Shown here piece by piece: positions 33,830 through 42,776 of a stretch of 52,267 nt of DNA. Location of the stretch: NCBI GenBank assembly GCA_038327995.1, contig JBBQLP010000015.1, positions 1-52,267 of the forward strand, written 5' to 3'. Position 1 is the first letter of the stretch; each line of letters begins with the position of its first letter. The position numbers and the translations under genes are program-made. This stretch comes from CAIOYC01 sp038327995. GTDB lineage: Bacteria; Pseudomonadota; Alphaproteobacteria; Caulobacterales; Caulobacteraceae. A model generated the notes under the pieces. It made no database searches. It worked only from the letters and a program-made list of their open reading frames with translations, and was not told where the DNA came from.

Positions 33830-35653
33830 ATGAAGCGCCTGCTCCTCTCCGCCGCCGCCGTCCTGGCGCTCGCCGTCGCCATGCCAGTGCAGGCCAGGCC
33901 TGCCGCGCACACTGGGACGCCAACCGCCGCCGAGGCTACAACCTTCGTAGCCAAGGCGGAAAAGGACCTCTCCGAGATCAGCGTCTATGCCCAGAAGGCC
34001 GACTGGGTGCAGGAAACCTACATCACGGTCGACACCAACTACCTGACCGCCAAGGCGGGAGCGGAAGCCACCGAAATGGCCGTGAAATACGCCAAGGGGG
34101 CGGCCCGCTTCGACCATGTGAAGGTCGACGACATCACCCGGCGGAAGCTGATGCTGCTGAAGAACGGCCTCGTGCTGCCCGCTCCCGACCGCCCCGGTGC
34201 GGCGCAGGAGATGGCGGACATCGAAGCCAAACTCTCCACCCTCTACTCCACCGGCACCGCCGTGGTGGATGGCAAGACCCTGCATCTGGAGGACCTGGAA
34301 GACGAACTGGCCAAGACCCGCGACCCGGCCAAGGCCAAGGCGATCTGGGACGCCTGGCATCGGGTGTCGCCGCCGATGAAGGCCGATTACGTCAAACTGA
34401 CCGCGCTGGCCAACGAGGGGGCCAAGGGCATCGGCTACAAGGACGCCGGCGCGCTCTGGCGCTCGGGCTACGACATGACGCCCGAACAGTTCGCCGCGCT
34501 GACCGACAAGCTTTGGACCGAGGTGGAGCCCTTCTACACCAACCTGCACTGCTATGTGCGGGGCAAGCTGAACGCGAAATACGGCGATGCTGTGCAGCCG
34601 AAAACCGGCCCGATCCGCGCCGATCTCCTGGGTAATATGTGGGCGCAGGAATGGGGCAATATCTACGACATCGTGGCGCCCACCGGCGGCCCAGGCCTTG
34701 GCTATGACCTGACCGAACGGCTGCAGGCCAAGAAATACACCCCGACCTCGATGGTGAAGACAGCGGAGAACTTCTACATTTCGCTCGGCTTCCAGCCTTG
34801 GCCGCAGACCTTCTGGGAGCGCTCCCTGATCGAACGGCCGCGTGACCGCGAGGTGCAGTGCCACGCCTCGGCCTGGGACGTGGACAACAAGGACGATATC
34901 CGCCTGAAGGCCTGCATCCACGTCAACGCCGACGACTTCTTCACCGTCCACCACGAGCTTGGCCACAATCTCTATCAGCGCGCCTACAAGGATCAGCCCT
35001 TCCTGTTCGAGAACGGGGCCAACGATGGTTTCCACGAAGCCATCGGCGACTTCGCGGGCCTGAACGCGCTGACTCCCGGCTATCTGAAGCAGCTCGGTGT
35101 GATCGACACCGTGCCGGGGCCGGAGGCGGATATTCCCTACCTTCTGAAGGTGGCGATGGACGGAGTCGCCTTCCTGCCGTTCGGCCTCTTGGTCGATAAA
35201 TGGCGCTGGGAGGTCTTCTCCGGCCAGGCGACGCCCGCGCAATACAACGACGCCTGGTGGGCGCTGCGCCTCAAGTATCAGGGCATTGTCCCGCCCGACG
35301 TGCGTCCTGCCGACGCGTTTGATCCCGGCGCCAAGAACCACGTGGCGACGAGCGTGCCCTACGCCCGCTACTTTCTGGCCCGCATCTACGAATACCAGTT
35401 CTACCGCGCCGCCTGCCGTCAGGCAGGTTGGAAGGGGCCGCTGAACCGATGCTCGATCTACGGCAACAAGGAAGTGGGCGCGAAGTTCAACAAGATGCTG
35501 GCCATGGGGCAGTCGCGTCCGTGGCCCGAAGCGCTGGAAGCCTTCACCGGCGAGAAGAACATCGACGCCACCGCCATCGCCGACTATTTCGCCCCGCTGA
35601 ACGTCTGGCTGAAAGAACAAAACAAAGGCCAGACCTGCGGCTGGACCCGCTGA
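33830..35653 (+). CDS. Secreted M2-family peptidyl-dipeptidase (ACE-like)
   Basis: A 607-residue zinc dipeptidyl carboxypeptidase related to angiotensin-converting enzyme. A signal peptide (MKRLLLSAAAVLALAVAMPVQA) directs it to the periplasm. The zinc motif is HELGH (375-379) and the third ligand Glu403 lies in GFHEAIGD, with the same 24-residue spacing as in ACE. HVATSVPYARYFLARIYEYQFYRAAC also matches the family. ATG 33830 was preferred over an upstream in-frame start at 33734, as it begins the signal peptide. Single gene, with a clear hairpin terminator at 35662. Confidence 0.93.
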   Translation: MKRLLLSAAAVLALAVAMPVQARPAAHTGTPTAAEATTFVAKAEKDLSEISVYAQKADWVQETYITVDTNYLTAKAGAEATEMAVKYAKGAARFDHVKVDDITRRKLMLLKNGLVLPAPDRPGAAQEMADIEAKLSTLYSTGTAVVDGKTLHLEDLEDELAKTRDPAKAKAIWDAWHRVSPPMKADYVKLTALANEGAKGIGYKDAGALWRSGYDMTPEQFAALTDKLWTEVEPFYTNLHCYVRGKLNAKYGDAVQPKTGPIRADLLGNMWAQEWGNIYDIVAPTGGPGLGYDLTERLQAKKYTPTSMVKTAENFYISLGFQPWPQTFWERSLIERPRDREVQCHASAWDVDNKDDIRLKACIHVNADDFFTVHHELGHNLYQRAYKDQPFLFENGANDGFHEAIGDFAGLNALTPGYLKQLGVIDTVPGPEADIPYLLKVAMDGVAFLPFGLLVDKWRWEVFSGQATPAQYNDAWWALRLKYQGIVPPDVRPADAFDPGAKNHVATSVPYARYFLARIYEYQFYRAACRQAGWKGPLNRCSIYGNKEVGAKFNKMLAMGQSRPWPEALEAFTGEKNIDATAIADYFAPLNVWLKEQNKGQTCGWTR

Positions 35654-35661
35654 ACGCAAAA

Positions 35662-35692
35662 GAGCGGGGTTAGCACGCGTTTAACCCCGCTC
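35662..35692 (+). terminator. Terminator hairpin after the M2 peptidase gene
   Basis: GAGCGGGGTTA (35662-35672) and TAACCCCGCTC (35682-35692) form a perfect 11-bp stem, 8 bases after the M2 stop. A-tract AAAA precedes it (35658-35661); there is no long T-run after it. Confidence 0.7.
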
Positions 35693-35794
35693 GTTGGCGC
35701 CTTCGTTTACCTCGCTGCTCCATTCTGCCCTGTGATGCGACCCGTCCCGAGCGCGGCTCCGGGGTGAAGGTCGCGGGCAGGTGTGTGAGCGGCC

Positions 35795-37396
35795 ATGTCG
35801 GTCTTGAGACAACTCCAAGGATTTCTGACCCGCTTCGGCCGCGCGCGGACGGGAGCGATCACGCCGGTCTTCGCCATCGTCCTGACCTTCGCTCTGGCGC
35901 CCGCAGTGGCGGTCAGCGTCGATGTGGCGCGAGGGATGTCAGGACGGAACAACCTTCAGGATGCGCTCGACGCGGCTGCGCTGGCCGTGGCGCATCTTCC
36001 GGCCAACTCCTCCCAGGCCACCATCACCGCAACGGCGCAATCCTGGCTGAACGCCAATATGCGCGACGGAAATCTGGGCGTTGTAACCCTCAGTGTCTCC
36101 ATGGGGACCCAGCAGGTGACCCTGGACGCCACATCGAGCATCAAGACCACCCTTGGGGCCGTTGGCTCGTTCGGCAGCATGGGCACCCTGCCCGTGTCGG
36201 CGCACTCGGTGGTCAAATGGGGCCTGAACCATATCGAGCTGGCGCTGGTGCTCGACAACACCGGATCGATGAGCCAGGACAACAAGCTCTCCAGCCTGCA
36301 AACCGCAGCCACCAGCCTAGTCGACACCCTGTCAACCTCGGCGACACAGAGCGGCGATCCCAACGCCCTGAAGATCGGCGTGGTGCCATTCTCCATGGCC
36401 GTGAACATCGGCCCGACCTATCAAAACTCGACCTGGATGTCGGGGATCATGCCCACCGCCTATGGCGCCGACGTTTTCTCCACGTCCCTGGTGAACCGCT
36501 TCACCCTGCTCACCACCATGCACCAGACCTGGGGCGGATGCGTCGAGTCGCGGCCCATGCCCTACGATGTGCAGGACACTGCGCCGAGCGTCGGCACGCC
36601 CGCGACGCTCTTCGTCCCCTTCTTCGCCCCGGACGAGCCGGACGCCAACACGATCAAATACTCGACCTTCGCTGGCGACTACACGACCAAGAGTGGCAAA
36701 AACTACTACCAGTTTTACAACAACTACCTCGCCGATGTCGTGGGGGGCAGCACCTTCGCCACGCGCCAGGGCAACGCTGCAAAATACATCCAGACGCCAG
36801 CCAGCGGCACGCACGGCTATTGGGGCAACGCCATCGGTCCGAACGCGGGCTGCCAGACCGCTGCCGTCCAGCGCCTTACCACCTCGACCTCGGCGGTGAA
36901 GACCAAGCTGAACGCCATGATCGCGGCGGGCGACACGGAAATCCCGCTCGGCATGATGTGGGGCTGGCACCTGCTTTCGCCCAATGCGCCCTTCGCCGAC
37001 GGAGCGGCCTATGGCGCGCCCAACACCATCAAGATCGCGGTCCTCGTGACCGATGGTCAGAACACCTATGGCACGGGCGTAAACGGCAACAACAACTCGG
37101 TTTATACCGCGCTCGGCTATGTCTGGCAAAACCGGATATCGACTAACGGCGGCGATTTCTCGGACCCCGCCAGCGCGCTTAACGACCGCCTCGCCAAAGT
37201 CTGCTCCAACATGAAGGCGGCGGGGATCATCATCTACACCGTGCCGGTGGAAGTGACTGACACCAACATCAAGAGCTTGCTGCAGACCTGCGCCTCGTCG
37301 TCGGACAAATATATCGACGTGTCTTCGTCCAGCCAGCTCTCCGCCGCCTTCGCCAATATCGCGGGCTCGATCAGCGCCATCCGCATTTCGCAGTAA
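35795..37396 (+). CDS. TadG-like protein with von Willebrand factor A domain
   Basis: A 533-residue protein with the Tad/Flp pilus-assembly TadE/G N-terminal membrane segment (RARTGAITPVFAIVLTFALAPAVAVSVDVARG, RNNLQDALDAAALA), then a large extracytoplasmic VWA domain. The metal-site motif DNTGSM (about 156-161) and the VTDGQNTYGTG strand are visible, and paired cysteines occur late. The short ending AFANIAGSISAIRISQ is typical of these proteins. Such proteins are usually in tad clusters; here it stands alone between an M2 peptidase and an oxygenase. Function in pilus assembly or adhesion is inferred from family only. Confidence 0.85.
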   Translation: MSVLRQLQGFLTRFGRARTGAITPVFAIVLTFALAPAVAVSVDVARGMSGRNNLQDALDAAALAVAHLPANSSQATITATAQSWLNANMRDGNLGVVTLSVSMGTQQVTLDATSSIKTTLGAVGSFGSMGTLPVSAHSVVKWGLNHIELALVLDNTGSMSQDNKLSSLQTAATSLVDTLSTSATQSGDPNALKIGVVPFSMAVNIGPTYQNSTWMSGIMPTAYGADVFSTSLVNRFTLLTTMHQTWGGCVESRPMPYDVQDTAPSVGTPATLFVPFFAPDEPDANTIKYSTFAGDYTTKSGKNYYQFYNNYLADVVGGSTFATRQGNAAKYIQTPASGTHGYWGNAIGPNAGCQTAAVQRLTTSTSAVKTKLNAMIAAGDTEIPLGMMWGWHLLSPNAPFADGAAYGAPNTIKIAVLVTDGQNTYGTGVNGNNNSVYTALGYVWQNRISTNGGDFSDPASALNDRLAKVCSNMKAAGIIIYTVPVEVTDTNIKSLLQTCASSSDKYIDVSSSSQLSAAFANIAGSISAIRISQ

Positions 37397-37401
37397 GGCG
37401 A

Positions 37402-38331
37402 CTACGCCAGTTTGATCTCACGCAGCCGCTCGCCCAAATATTCCTCCGCCGTGATCGGCTGGGGGTAGCGGTCGGGCCGCGCGGGGGTGATCGTTCCCGG
37501 CAGGGTCTTGATCGAGTAATCCGGCGCGAAGTGTAAAAAGAAGGGCATGGAATAGCGCGCCACCCCGCGCCGCTCTGGCGCCGGGTTCACCACCCGGTGA
37601 GTGGTCGAGGGGAGAACGTGATTGGTCAGCCGCTGCAGCATATCGCCGATATTGCAGACCACCGAGCCCGCGGGGGGATTCACCTCCAGCCACTCGCCGT
37701 TCTTTTCCTTGAGCTGTAGCCCTGCCTCTTCGGCCCCGAGCAGGAGGGTGATGGTGTTGATGTCCTCGTGCGCTCCGGCCCTCACATTGGGCCCATCGAA
37801 CGGTGCAGACGGATAGTGCAAGAGGCGAAGAATGCTGTTGCCGAGGTAGACGCTCTTCTCGAAATAGTCGTCCGCCAGCCCCAGATGCCGGGCGATGGCG
37901 CGCAGCACCCGATTCCCCAGACTGTCCAGTGCATCGTAAAGTCCGCCGACATAGTGATGGAACTCGGCCACCTCATCCGGCCAGATATTGTCCGCCATGG
38001 AGGCGCGATAGGCGTGACCGGCGGGAAGCTCGCGCCCGGCGTGCCAGAACTCTTTAAGGTCGAAATGCTCGGCGCCCTTGGCGGTCTCGACGCCGAAGGG
38101 AGTGTAGCCGCGCTGTCCCCCCGCCCCTTTCAGCCGGTATTTCATCTTGGTGTCTTCCGGCAAGGAGAAGAAGGCCTTGGTCGCGCGCGTCGCCCCTTCG
38201 ACCAGTGCGGGCGAAAGATCGTGGTCGGCAAGCACCGCAAAGCCATAGCGCTCGAACGAGGCGCCGAGATCGCGCGAGAAGGCGGCGAAATCCTGGTCAT
38301 AAGCGGTGAAGGAAACGGGCTTGATGGTCAC
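37402..38331 (-). CDS. Isopenicillin N synthase family 2-oxoglutarate/Fe(II) dioxygenase
   Basis: A 309-residue non-heme iron oxygenase. The iron triad is visible as H-x-D in GAHEDINTITLLL and the distal His in STTHRVVNP; the R-x-S co-substrate motif is ARYSMPFF. The N-terminal part (YGFAVLADHDLSPALVEGATRATKAFFSLPEDTKMKYR) is the family's DIOX_N-like region. Substrate unknown; the family includes antibiotic, hormone and xenobiotic oxygenases. It lies 68 bases downstream of emrB on the same strand, so read-through from the efflux operon is possible. Confidence 0.9.
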   Translation of the reverse strand: MTIKPVSFTAYDQDFAAFSRDLGASFERYGFAVLADHDLSPALVEGATRATKAFFSLPEDTKMKYRLKGAGGQRGYTPFGVETAKGAEHFDLKEFWHAGRELPAGHAYRASMADNIWPDEVAEFHHYVGGLYDALDSLGNRVLRAIARHLGLADDYFEKSVYLGNSILRLLHYPSAPFDGPNVRAGAHEDINTITLLLGAEEAGLQLKEKNGEWLEVNPPAGSVVCNIGDMLQRLTNHVLPSTTHRVVNPAPERRGVARYSMPFFLHFAPDYSIKTLPGTITPARPDRYPQPITAEEYLGERLREIKLA

Positions 38332-38399
38332 GGGCGGCTCCTCGGCGAACCTGCTGTCTTAACCCGACCTCGCCTTCAAGCAAATCTCCGAGCCAGGGC

Positions 38400-39974
38400 C
38401 TAGTGACCGCCCACCGCAGGCTTGGCGCCCAGCTTCGGTTTGGGCGCGATCCAGATCGACAGGCTGGCCACGAACAGCACCCCGGCGATGATCAGGAAAA
38501 GCCGGTCGGTGGCCACCATCACCGCCTGGGACTGCACAATGCCCTCGAACTGGCGCAGGGCCTGGTCGGCGGTAAGCCCCAGTCCCTGCAAGGTCGCCAC
38601 CGCACCGTCAAAACCCCCGCCCTGATTTAGGATTTGAACGCGGGCGGTGTCGCTGGCGTCCTCCCATGATGTGGTGGTGATCGAGACGGCGAAGGCCCCC
38701 GCCGTGGTCCGAACGAAGCTGATCAGCCCGGCGCCGTTGGCGACCTCGTCTGGCGGCAGCGCTGCGGTGCCCAGCGTCATCAGGGGAATGAAGAAGAAAG
38801 GCACGCCCAGCCCCTGCAACAACTGCGGCCAGATCAGGTGGTCGAAATTGACCGAACTGTTGAAGGTCGAGCGCCACACCATCATCAGCCCCATCCAGGC
38901 GATGCCGAACATCACCATGCCCCGGGGGTCGAACTTACCGACAAGCCTTCCCACGATGGGCGAGAAGATCACCGCCAATATCCCGCCAAAGGCGGTCGCG
39001 CGCCCCGCCCAGGTGGCGGTGTAGCCGAGGTTGGTCTGTAGCCAGAGCGGCATCAGCACATTGGCGGCGAAGAACCCGCCGAAAGCCAGCGCCATCACCG
39101 CGCACGCGGTGGCGAAACTTCGGTGTCGGAATACCCTTAGGCTGACGATGGGGTTCTTCGCTGTCAGCTCCCAGATCATGAAGGAGGCGAAGCCCACCCC
39201 CGCGATAATCGCCAGCGTTAGGATCAGAGGGGAGGCGAACCAGTCGAGTTCCTTGCCCTTGTCGAGCATGATCTGCATGGCGCTGATCCAGACGACGAGG
39301 AGGCCAAGCCCGACCACATCCACCGGCGCACGCACGCCGGGAGTCTCCTTTGGCTTCAGAAGACGCCAAGAGAAGAAGGCGACGAGGAAGGCGAACGGCA
39401 CATTGATGTAGAATATCCACGGCCAACCGACGTTGTCGCAGAGCGCGCCGCCGAGCAACGGCCCGGCGATGGGCGCTACCACTGTGGTCATGCTCCAGAG
39501 CGCGATGGCCTGGGGCGCCAGATGTTTGGGAAAGACCCGCAACAATAGCGTCTGCGACAGCGGGATCATCGGGCCCCCCGCCAGCCCCTGACAGACGCGG
39601 AACCCGATCAGGGTCCCCAGGGTCGGCGCGAACCCGCAAGCGAACGAGAAGACCCCGAACAGCACCATGGCGGTGCAGAACACCTTCACCGTGCCGAACC
39701 GCCGCGCCAGCCACCCGGTCAGAGGGACAGTGATCGCCTCGGCCACGGAATAGCTGGTGATGGTCCATGTGCCTTCGGCGGGAGACACCGCCAGCCCGCC
39801 CGCGATATTGGGCACGCTGACATTGGTGATTGTGGTGTCGAGCACCGCGAAGAAGTTGGCAGTGGCCAGCAAGAAGCCCACTGTCCAGAGCAGGATGCCG
39901 GTGAAGGGCACATCGGCGGCGCTGGCCGCTCCGCCCCCGCCACCCGCCTGGCCCCTGAGCGCGGACCCGGCCAC
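38400..39974 (-). CDS. emrB: DHA2-family drug efflux permease EmrB
   Basis: A 524-residue inner-membrane H+/drug antiporter of the major facilitator superfamily with 14 predicted helices. Visible: LDTTITNVSVPNIAGGLAV (motif D1), WLARRFGTVKVF (motif A), GFRVCQGLAGGPMIPLSQ, SMTTVVAPIAGPLLGG (motif C) and NVGWPWIFYINVPF. Third gene of the operon nodT-emrA-emrB, three bases after emrA. It should pump amphipathic compounds through EmrA and the NodT channel. Confidence 0.93.
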   Translation of the reverse strand: MAGSALRGQAGGGGGAASAADVPFTGILLWTVGFLLATANFFAVLDTTITNVSVPNIAGGLAVSPAEGTWTITSYSVAEAITVPLTGWLARRFGTVKVFCTAMVLFGVFSFACGFAPTLGTLIGFRVCQGLAGGPMIPLSQTLLLRVFPKHLAPQAIALWSMTTVVAPIAGPLLGGALCDNVGWPWIFYINVPFAFLVAFFSWRLLKPKETPGVRAPVDVVGLGLLVVWISAMQIMLDKGKELDWFASPLILTLAIIAGVGFASFMIWELTAKNPIVSLRVFRHRSFATACAVMALAFGGFFAANVLMPLWLQTNLGYTATWAGRATAFGGILAVIFSPIVGRLVGKFDPRGMVMFGIAWMGLMMVWRSTFNSSVNFDHLIWPQLLQGLGVPFFFIPLMTLGTAALPPDEVANGAGLISFVRTTAGAFAVSITTTSWEDASDTARVQILNQGGGFDGAVATLQGLGLTADQALRQFEGIVQSQAVMVATDRLFLIIAGVLFVASLSIWIAPKPKLGAKPAVGGH

Positions 39975-39977
39975 GGT

Positions 39978-41198
39978 CTAGCCTCGCGCCGAGGCGCAGG
40001 CGCCGGTGATGTTGATCTTCGCCTCCATGGACAAGCCCACGCGCAGCGGGTGCGCCTGAAGGTCATGAGGGTCGAGCCGGACGCGAATGGGCAGGCGCTG
40101 AACCACCTTGATCCAGTTGCCCGTGGCGTTCTGGGCCGGGATCACCGCGAAGGCCGAACCCGTGCCGCCTGCGAAGCCCTTCACCACCCCGTGATATTTC
40201 AGCCCCTTGCCGTAAAGGTCGGAGGTCAGTTCCACTGGCTGTCCGGGGCAGACCTTGCGTAGTTGCACTTCCTTGAAATTGGCGTCGACGTAGACCTCGC
40301 TCACCGGCACCACGCTCATCAAGGGGACCCCTACGGCGACGCGCTGTCCAACCTGCACGTTGCGTTTGGCGATCACCCCGTCGATGGGAGCGCGGAGCAC
40401 GGTGCGGTCGAGGTCGAGCTTGGCGGCGTCGAGCGCGGCCCTGGCGGTCAGCACGTCGGGGTTGGCGCCTATACCTACTCCCCGGGTAAGGGCGGCCTGC
40501 GCCTCGTACTGGCTTTGCGCCGCCTTGCGGTTGGCGACGGCCTGCGCGCCGCCCGCCCTGGTGGCGTTCAGGTTGGCGACGGCGGTCTGGTAGGCGTTTT
40601 TGGCGGTAGACAGCTCCTCGCCGGAGACCGCGCCGGTGGCCGAAAGCGCTTGGCGGCGATCAAGATCAATCTTGGCCTTCGCGACGTCCGACTGGGCGGC
40701 GGCGAGCTGCGCACTGGCCTTGGCGAGGTCGGCGTCGCGGGCGGCGACCTCGGCCGAGAGCTGGTCGCTGGTGGCGAAGTTTTGTTGCACCTTGCGGATG
40801 GAGGATTGGTATTCCGCCGCCGAGCGCTCCGAAGCCACCCGCGCGTCGGCGGGGTCGATGACAGCGAGGATGTCGCCCTTCTTGACCGCCTGGGTGTCGG
40901 CCACCCGCACCTCGGAGACAGCCCCGGCCACCAGCGGCGTCACCTGCGCCACATCCGCGCCGACGTAGGCGTTGTCGGTGGAGACGTAGTGCGACAGGAC
41001 GAAGAACCAGTAGAGGAACCAGACGATTGCGGCGAAGAACACGACCCCGCCCAGGATCGTGAACAATCGCGTGCGTTGCTGCTTGCGCTTGCCGTCCGAG
41101 CGCGCATCACGGGGGTCCGTCGAGGTTGCGGCCTGATCTGCAGGTTGGAGCGCTCCGCGCGGGACTTGCGGAACCGGTTGGGCTTGATCGTCGGCCAT
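39978..41198 (-). CDS. emrA: HlyD-family membrane fusion protein EmrA
   Basis: A 406-residue periplasmic adaptor with a cytoplasmic Pro/Gln-rich start, one membrane helix (FTILGGVVFFAAIVWFLYWF), and the EmrA mark HYVSTDNAYVGADVAQVTPLVAGAV. A long coiled-coil hairpin (about 110-210), a barrel-sandwich hybrid (LDRTVLRAPIDGVIAKRNV) and the C-terminal VRLDPHDLQAHPLRVGLSMEAKINI complete it. It links EmrB with the outer membrane NodT protein. It lies 9 bases after nodT and 3 before emrB. Confidence 0.93.
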   Translation of the reverse strand: MADDQAQPVPQVPRGALQPADQAATSTDPRDARSDGKRKQQRTRLFTILGGVVFFAAIVWFLYWFFVLSHYVSTDNAYVGADVAQVTPLVAGAVSEVRVADTQAVKKGDILAVIDPADARVASERSAAEYQSSIRKVQQNFATSDQLSAEVAARDADLAKASAQLAAAQSDVAKAKIDLDRRQALSATGAVSGEELSTAKNAYQTAVANLNATRAGGAQAVANRKAAQSQYEAQAALTRGVGIGANPDVLTARAALDAAKLDLDRTVLRAPIDGVIAKRNVQVGQRVAVGVPLMSVVPVSEVYVDANFKEVQLRKVCPGQPVELTSDLYGKGLKYHGVVKGFAGGTGSAFAVIPAQNATGNWIKVVQRLPIRVRLDPHDLQAHPLRVGLSMEAKINITGACASARG

Positions 41199-41207
41199 CT
41201 GGGGGTC

Positions 41208-42692
41208 CTATCGGGCAGGTCGGTTGCGCGTGGTTTCGGACGAGGCGACAAAGCCGCCGCCGAGCGCACGAACCAGGGTCACGTCCAGGGTGAGGGCCTG
41301 AGCGTTCAGGTCCGCCACCGCGCGCCGTTGTTGCAGAACGATGTTCTCGGAGGTCAGCACATCGAGATAGGGCGACAGCCCGCCGCGATAGCGTTGCTTC
41401 GAGATGGAATAGGCCTCTTCGCTGGAGAGCAGCGCCGCCTGGGCGTCGGCGATCTGGGCGGTGAGCGAGCCTTGCGAAGCGACCGCGTCGGCAACCTCGT
41501 GCAAGGCGTTGGCGAGGGTCTTGTCGTAGTTGGCCACCGCCTCGTCATATTGCGCGCGGGCGCCGCGATAGGCGCCTCTGAGCTGCGGGCCGCCGATGAA
41601 ATTGGGCAGGTGGATGGCGGGACCAAGCGAGGCGATGTTCGAGTCGCGCTTGAAGATGTCGTAGATGTTCAGCGCCTGCGCCCCGTAATAGCCGGTCAGG
41701 CTGATGTTCGGATAGAAGTCGAGCTTGGCTGCTCTGATCTGTTTCGACGCCGCCTCGGCCCGCAGGCGCGCAGCGACAATATCCGGGCGGCGACCGATCA
41801 GGTCCACCTGCAAGCTCGAGGGCAGGCCGAACGGGCGGAGCGTGGCGGCGCCTGGCCGCTGCACGTCCAGCCCCGCGTCCGGCCCCTTGCCGAGCAGCGC
41901 CGCGAGTTGGTGGCGCGCTTGCAGGATTTGCAGGTCAAGCCGGTCGAGGTCGCCCTGCGCCACCGGCACCGTGGCGTTCTGCTGGCTGAAGCCGCCTCGG
42001 GTCTCCAGTCCGTTATTGAGCCGCTGGCTGATGAGGTCGAGGGTCTCACGCCGCACCTTCAGCGCCTCGGCGGCGGCGTCCCGGTCGGCGTAGAGCCGCA
42101 GGAGATCGGCGTAAGCTCCCGCCACCGCCGTGGCGATCTGTAGCCTGGCGGAAGCCTCGTCCGCCTTCGCCGCCTCGGCCTGAGAGGTCGCCGCCGCCAG
42201 AGCAGCGCGGTTGCGCCCGAAGAAGTCTAGCTGCCAGGTCAGGTCGGCCGTCAGCCGGGTCTGGGTGTGGAAACCGCCTGGTAGAAAGCGCCTGAACTGC
42301 GGGGGAAGGCCCTGGTTTTTGGTATTGCGCGTCGGCGCCGCGCTGGCGTTAAGCGAGGGCTGGGGAAGGAGCGGCGAGCGCGCCTCTTCCGCCTGTGCTT
42401 CCGCCGCGCGCACCCGGGCTTCGGCCACGCGCAGGTCCGGCGATCCCCTGAGCGCCTGCTCGATCAGATCGGTCAGTTGCGGATCGCCATAGGCGGTCCA
42501 CCAGGTCTCGTCCGGCCAATCCACCGCCGGGGCCGCAAGACTGCGAGCGGACGCATAGTCCTGCGGCTGCGACAGCTTTCGCTCCGGCCCGAGGTCGGGC
42601 GCGCAGGCGGCGAGCGCCAACACAGACAGGGCGGCCCCCGCCATCCGCAGTTGGAGCGCAACAGGGCTTGAGCTTAGGGGGGTCCGGCTCAT
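41208..42692 (-). CDS. NodT-family outer membrane efflux lipoprotein
   Basis: A 494-residue TolC-like channel of the RND/MFS efflux lipoprotein group. ATG 42692 gives a lipoprotein signal peptide with Cys at residue 30 (LALAAC), then the NodT-typical WWTAYGDPQLTDLIEQALRGSPDLRVAEARV. Two coiled-coil/outer membrane efflux repeats follow, including GLPSSLQVDLIGRRPDIVAARLRAEAA and RYRGGLSPYLDVLTSENIVLQQRRAVADL. ATG 42713 is a possible alternative start; the frame remains open to 42842 into the TetR gene and is rejected there. First gene of the efflux operon, with an operator-like palindrome just upstream. Confidence 0.9.
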   Translation of the reverse strand: MSRTPLSSSPVALQLRMAGAALSVLALAACAPDLGPERKLSQPQDYASARSLAAPAVDWPDETWWTAYGDPQLTDLIEQALRGSPDLRVAEARVRAAEAQAEEARSPLLPQPSLNASAAPTRNTKNQGLPPQFRRFLPGGFHTQTRLTADLTWQLDFFGRNRAALAAATSQAEAAKADEASARLQIATAVAGAYADLLRLYADRDAAAEALKVRRETLDLISQRLNNGLETRGGFSQQNATVPVAQGDLDRLDLQILQARHQLAALLGKGPDAGLDVQRPGAATLRPFGLPSSLQVDLIGRRPDIVAARLRAEAASKQIRAAKLDFYPNISLTGYYGAQALNIYDIFKRDSNIASLGPAIHLPNFIGGPQLRGAYRGARAQYDEAVANYDKTLANALHEVADAVASQGSLTAQIADAQAALLSSEEAYSISKQRYRGGLSPYLDVLTSENIVLQQRRAVADLNAQALTLDVTLVRALGGGFVASSETTRNRPAR

Positions 42693-42713
42693 ATCGTCGC
42701 TCGACAGGAACAT

Positions 42714-42740
42714 AAATTGACCGTACTGTACGGTCAATTT
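42714..42740. promoter_or_regulatory. Perfect 13+1+13 palindrome, probable TetR operator
   Basis: AAATTGACCGTAC (42714-42726), T, GTACGGTCAATTT (42728-42740) is a perfect inverted repeat between the divergent nodT-emrA-emrB operon and a TetR gene. Each arm contains TTGACC, so it could overlap -35 elements facing both ways. It lies 22 bases before the nodT ATG at 42692 and 37 before the TetR ATG at 42777. It fits a TetR operator controlling both sides. Confidence 0.85.
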
Positions 42741-42776
42741 ACTGGCAAGTGAAAAAGAGTGCGATCCGGCCGCTGG

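Noticed and set aside
33686..35659. 657-residue open frame antisense to the M2 peptidase gene
   Set aside because: It is a mirror of a well-supported gene in high-GC sequence; it also overlaps the intergenic region without a ribosome-binding site.
40263..42143. 626-residue open frame antisense to emrA/nodT
   Set aside because: It crosses the boundary of two well-supported genes and has Arg/Gly-rich low complexity only.
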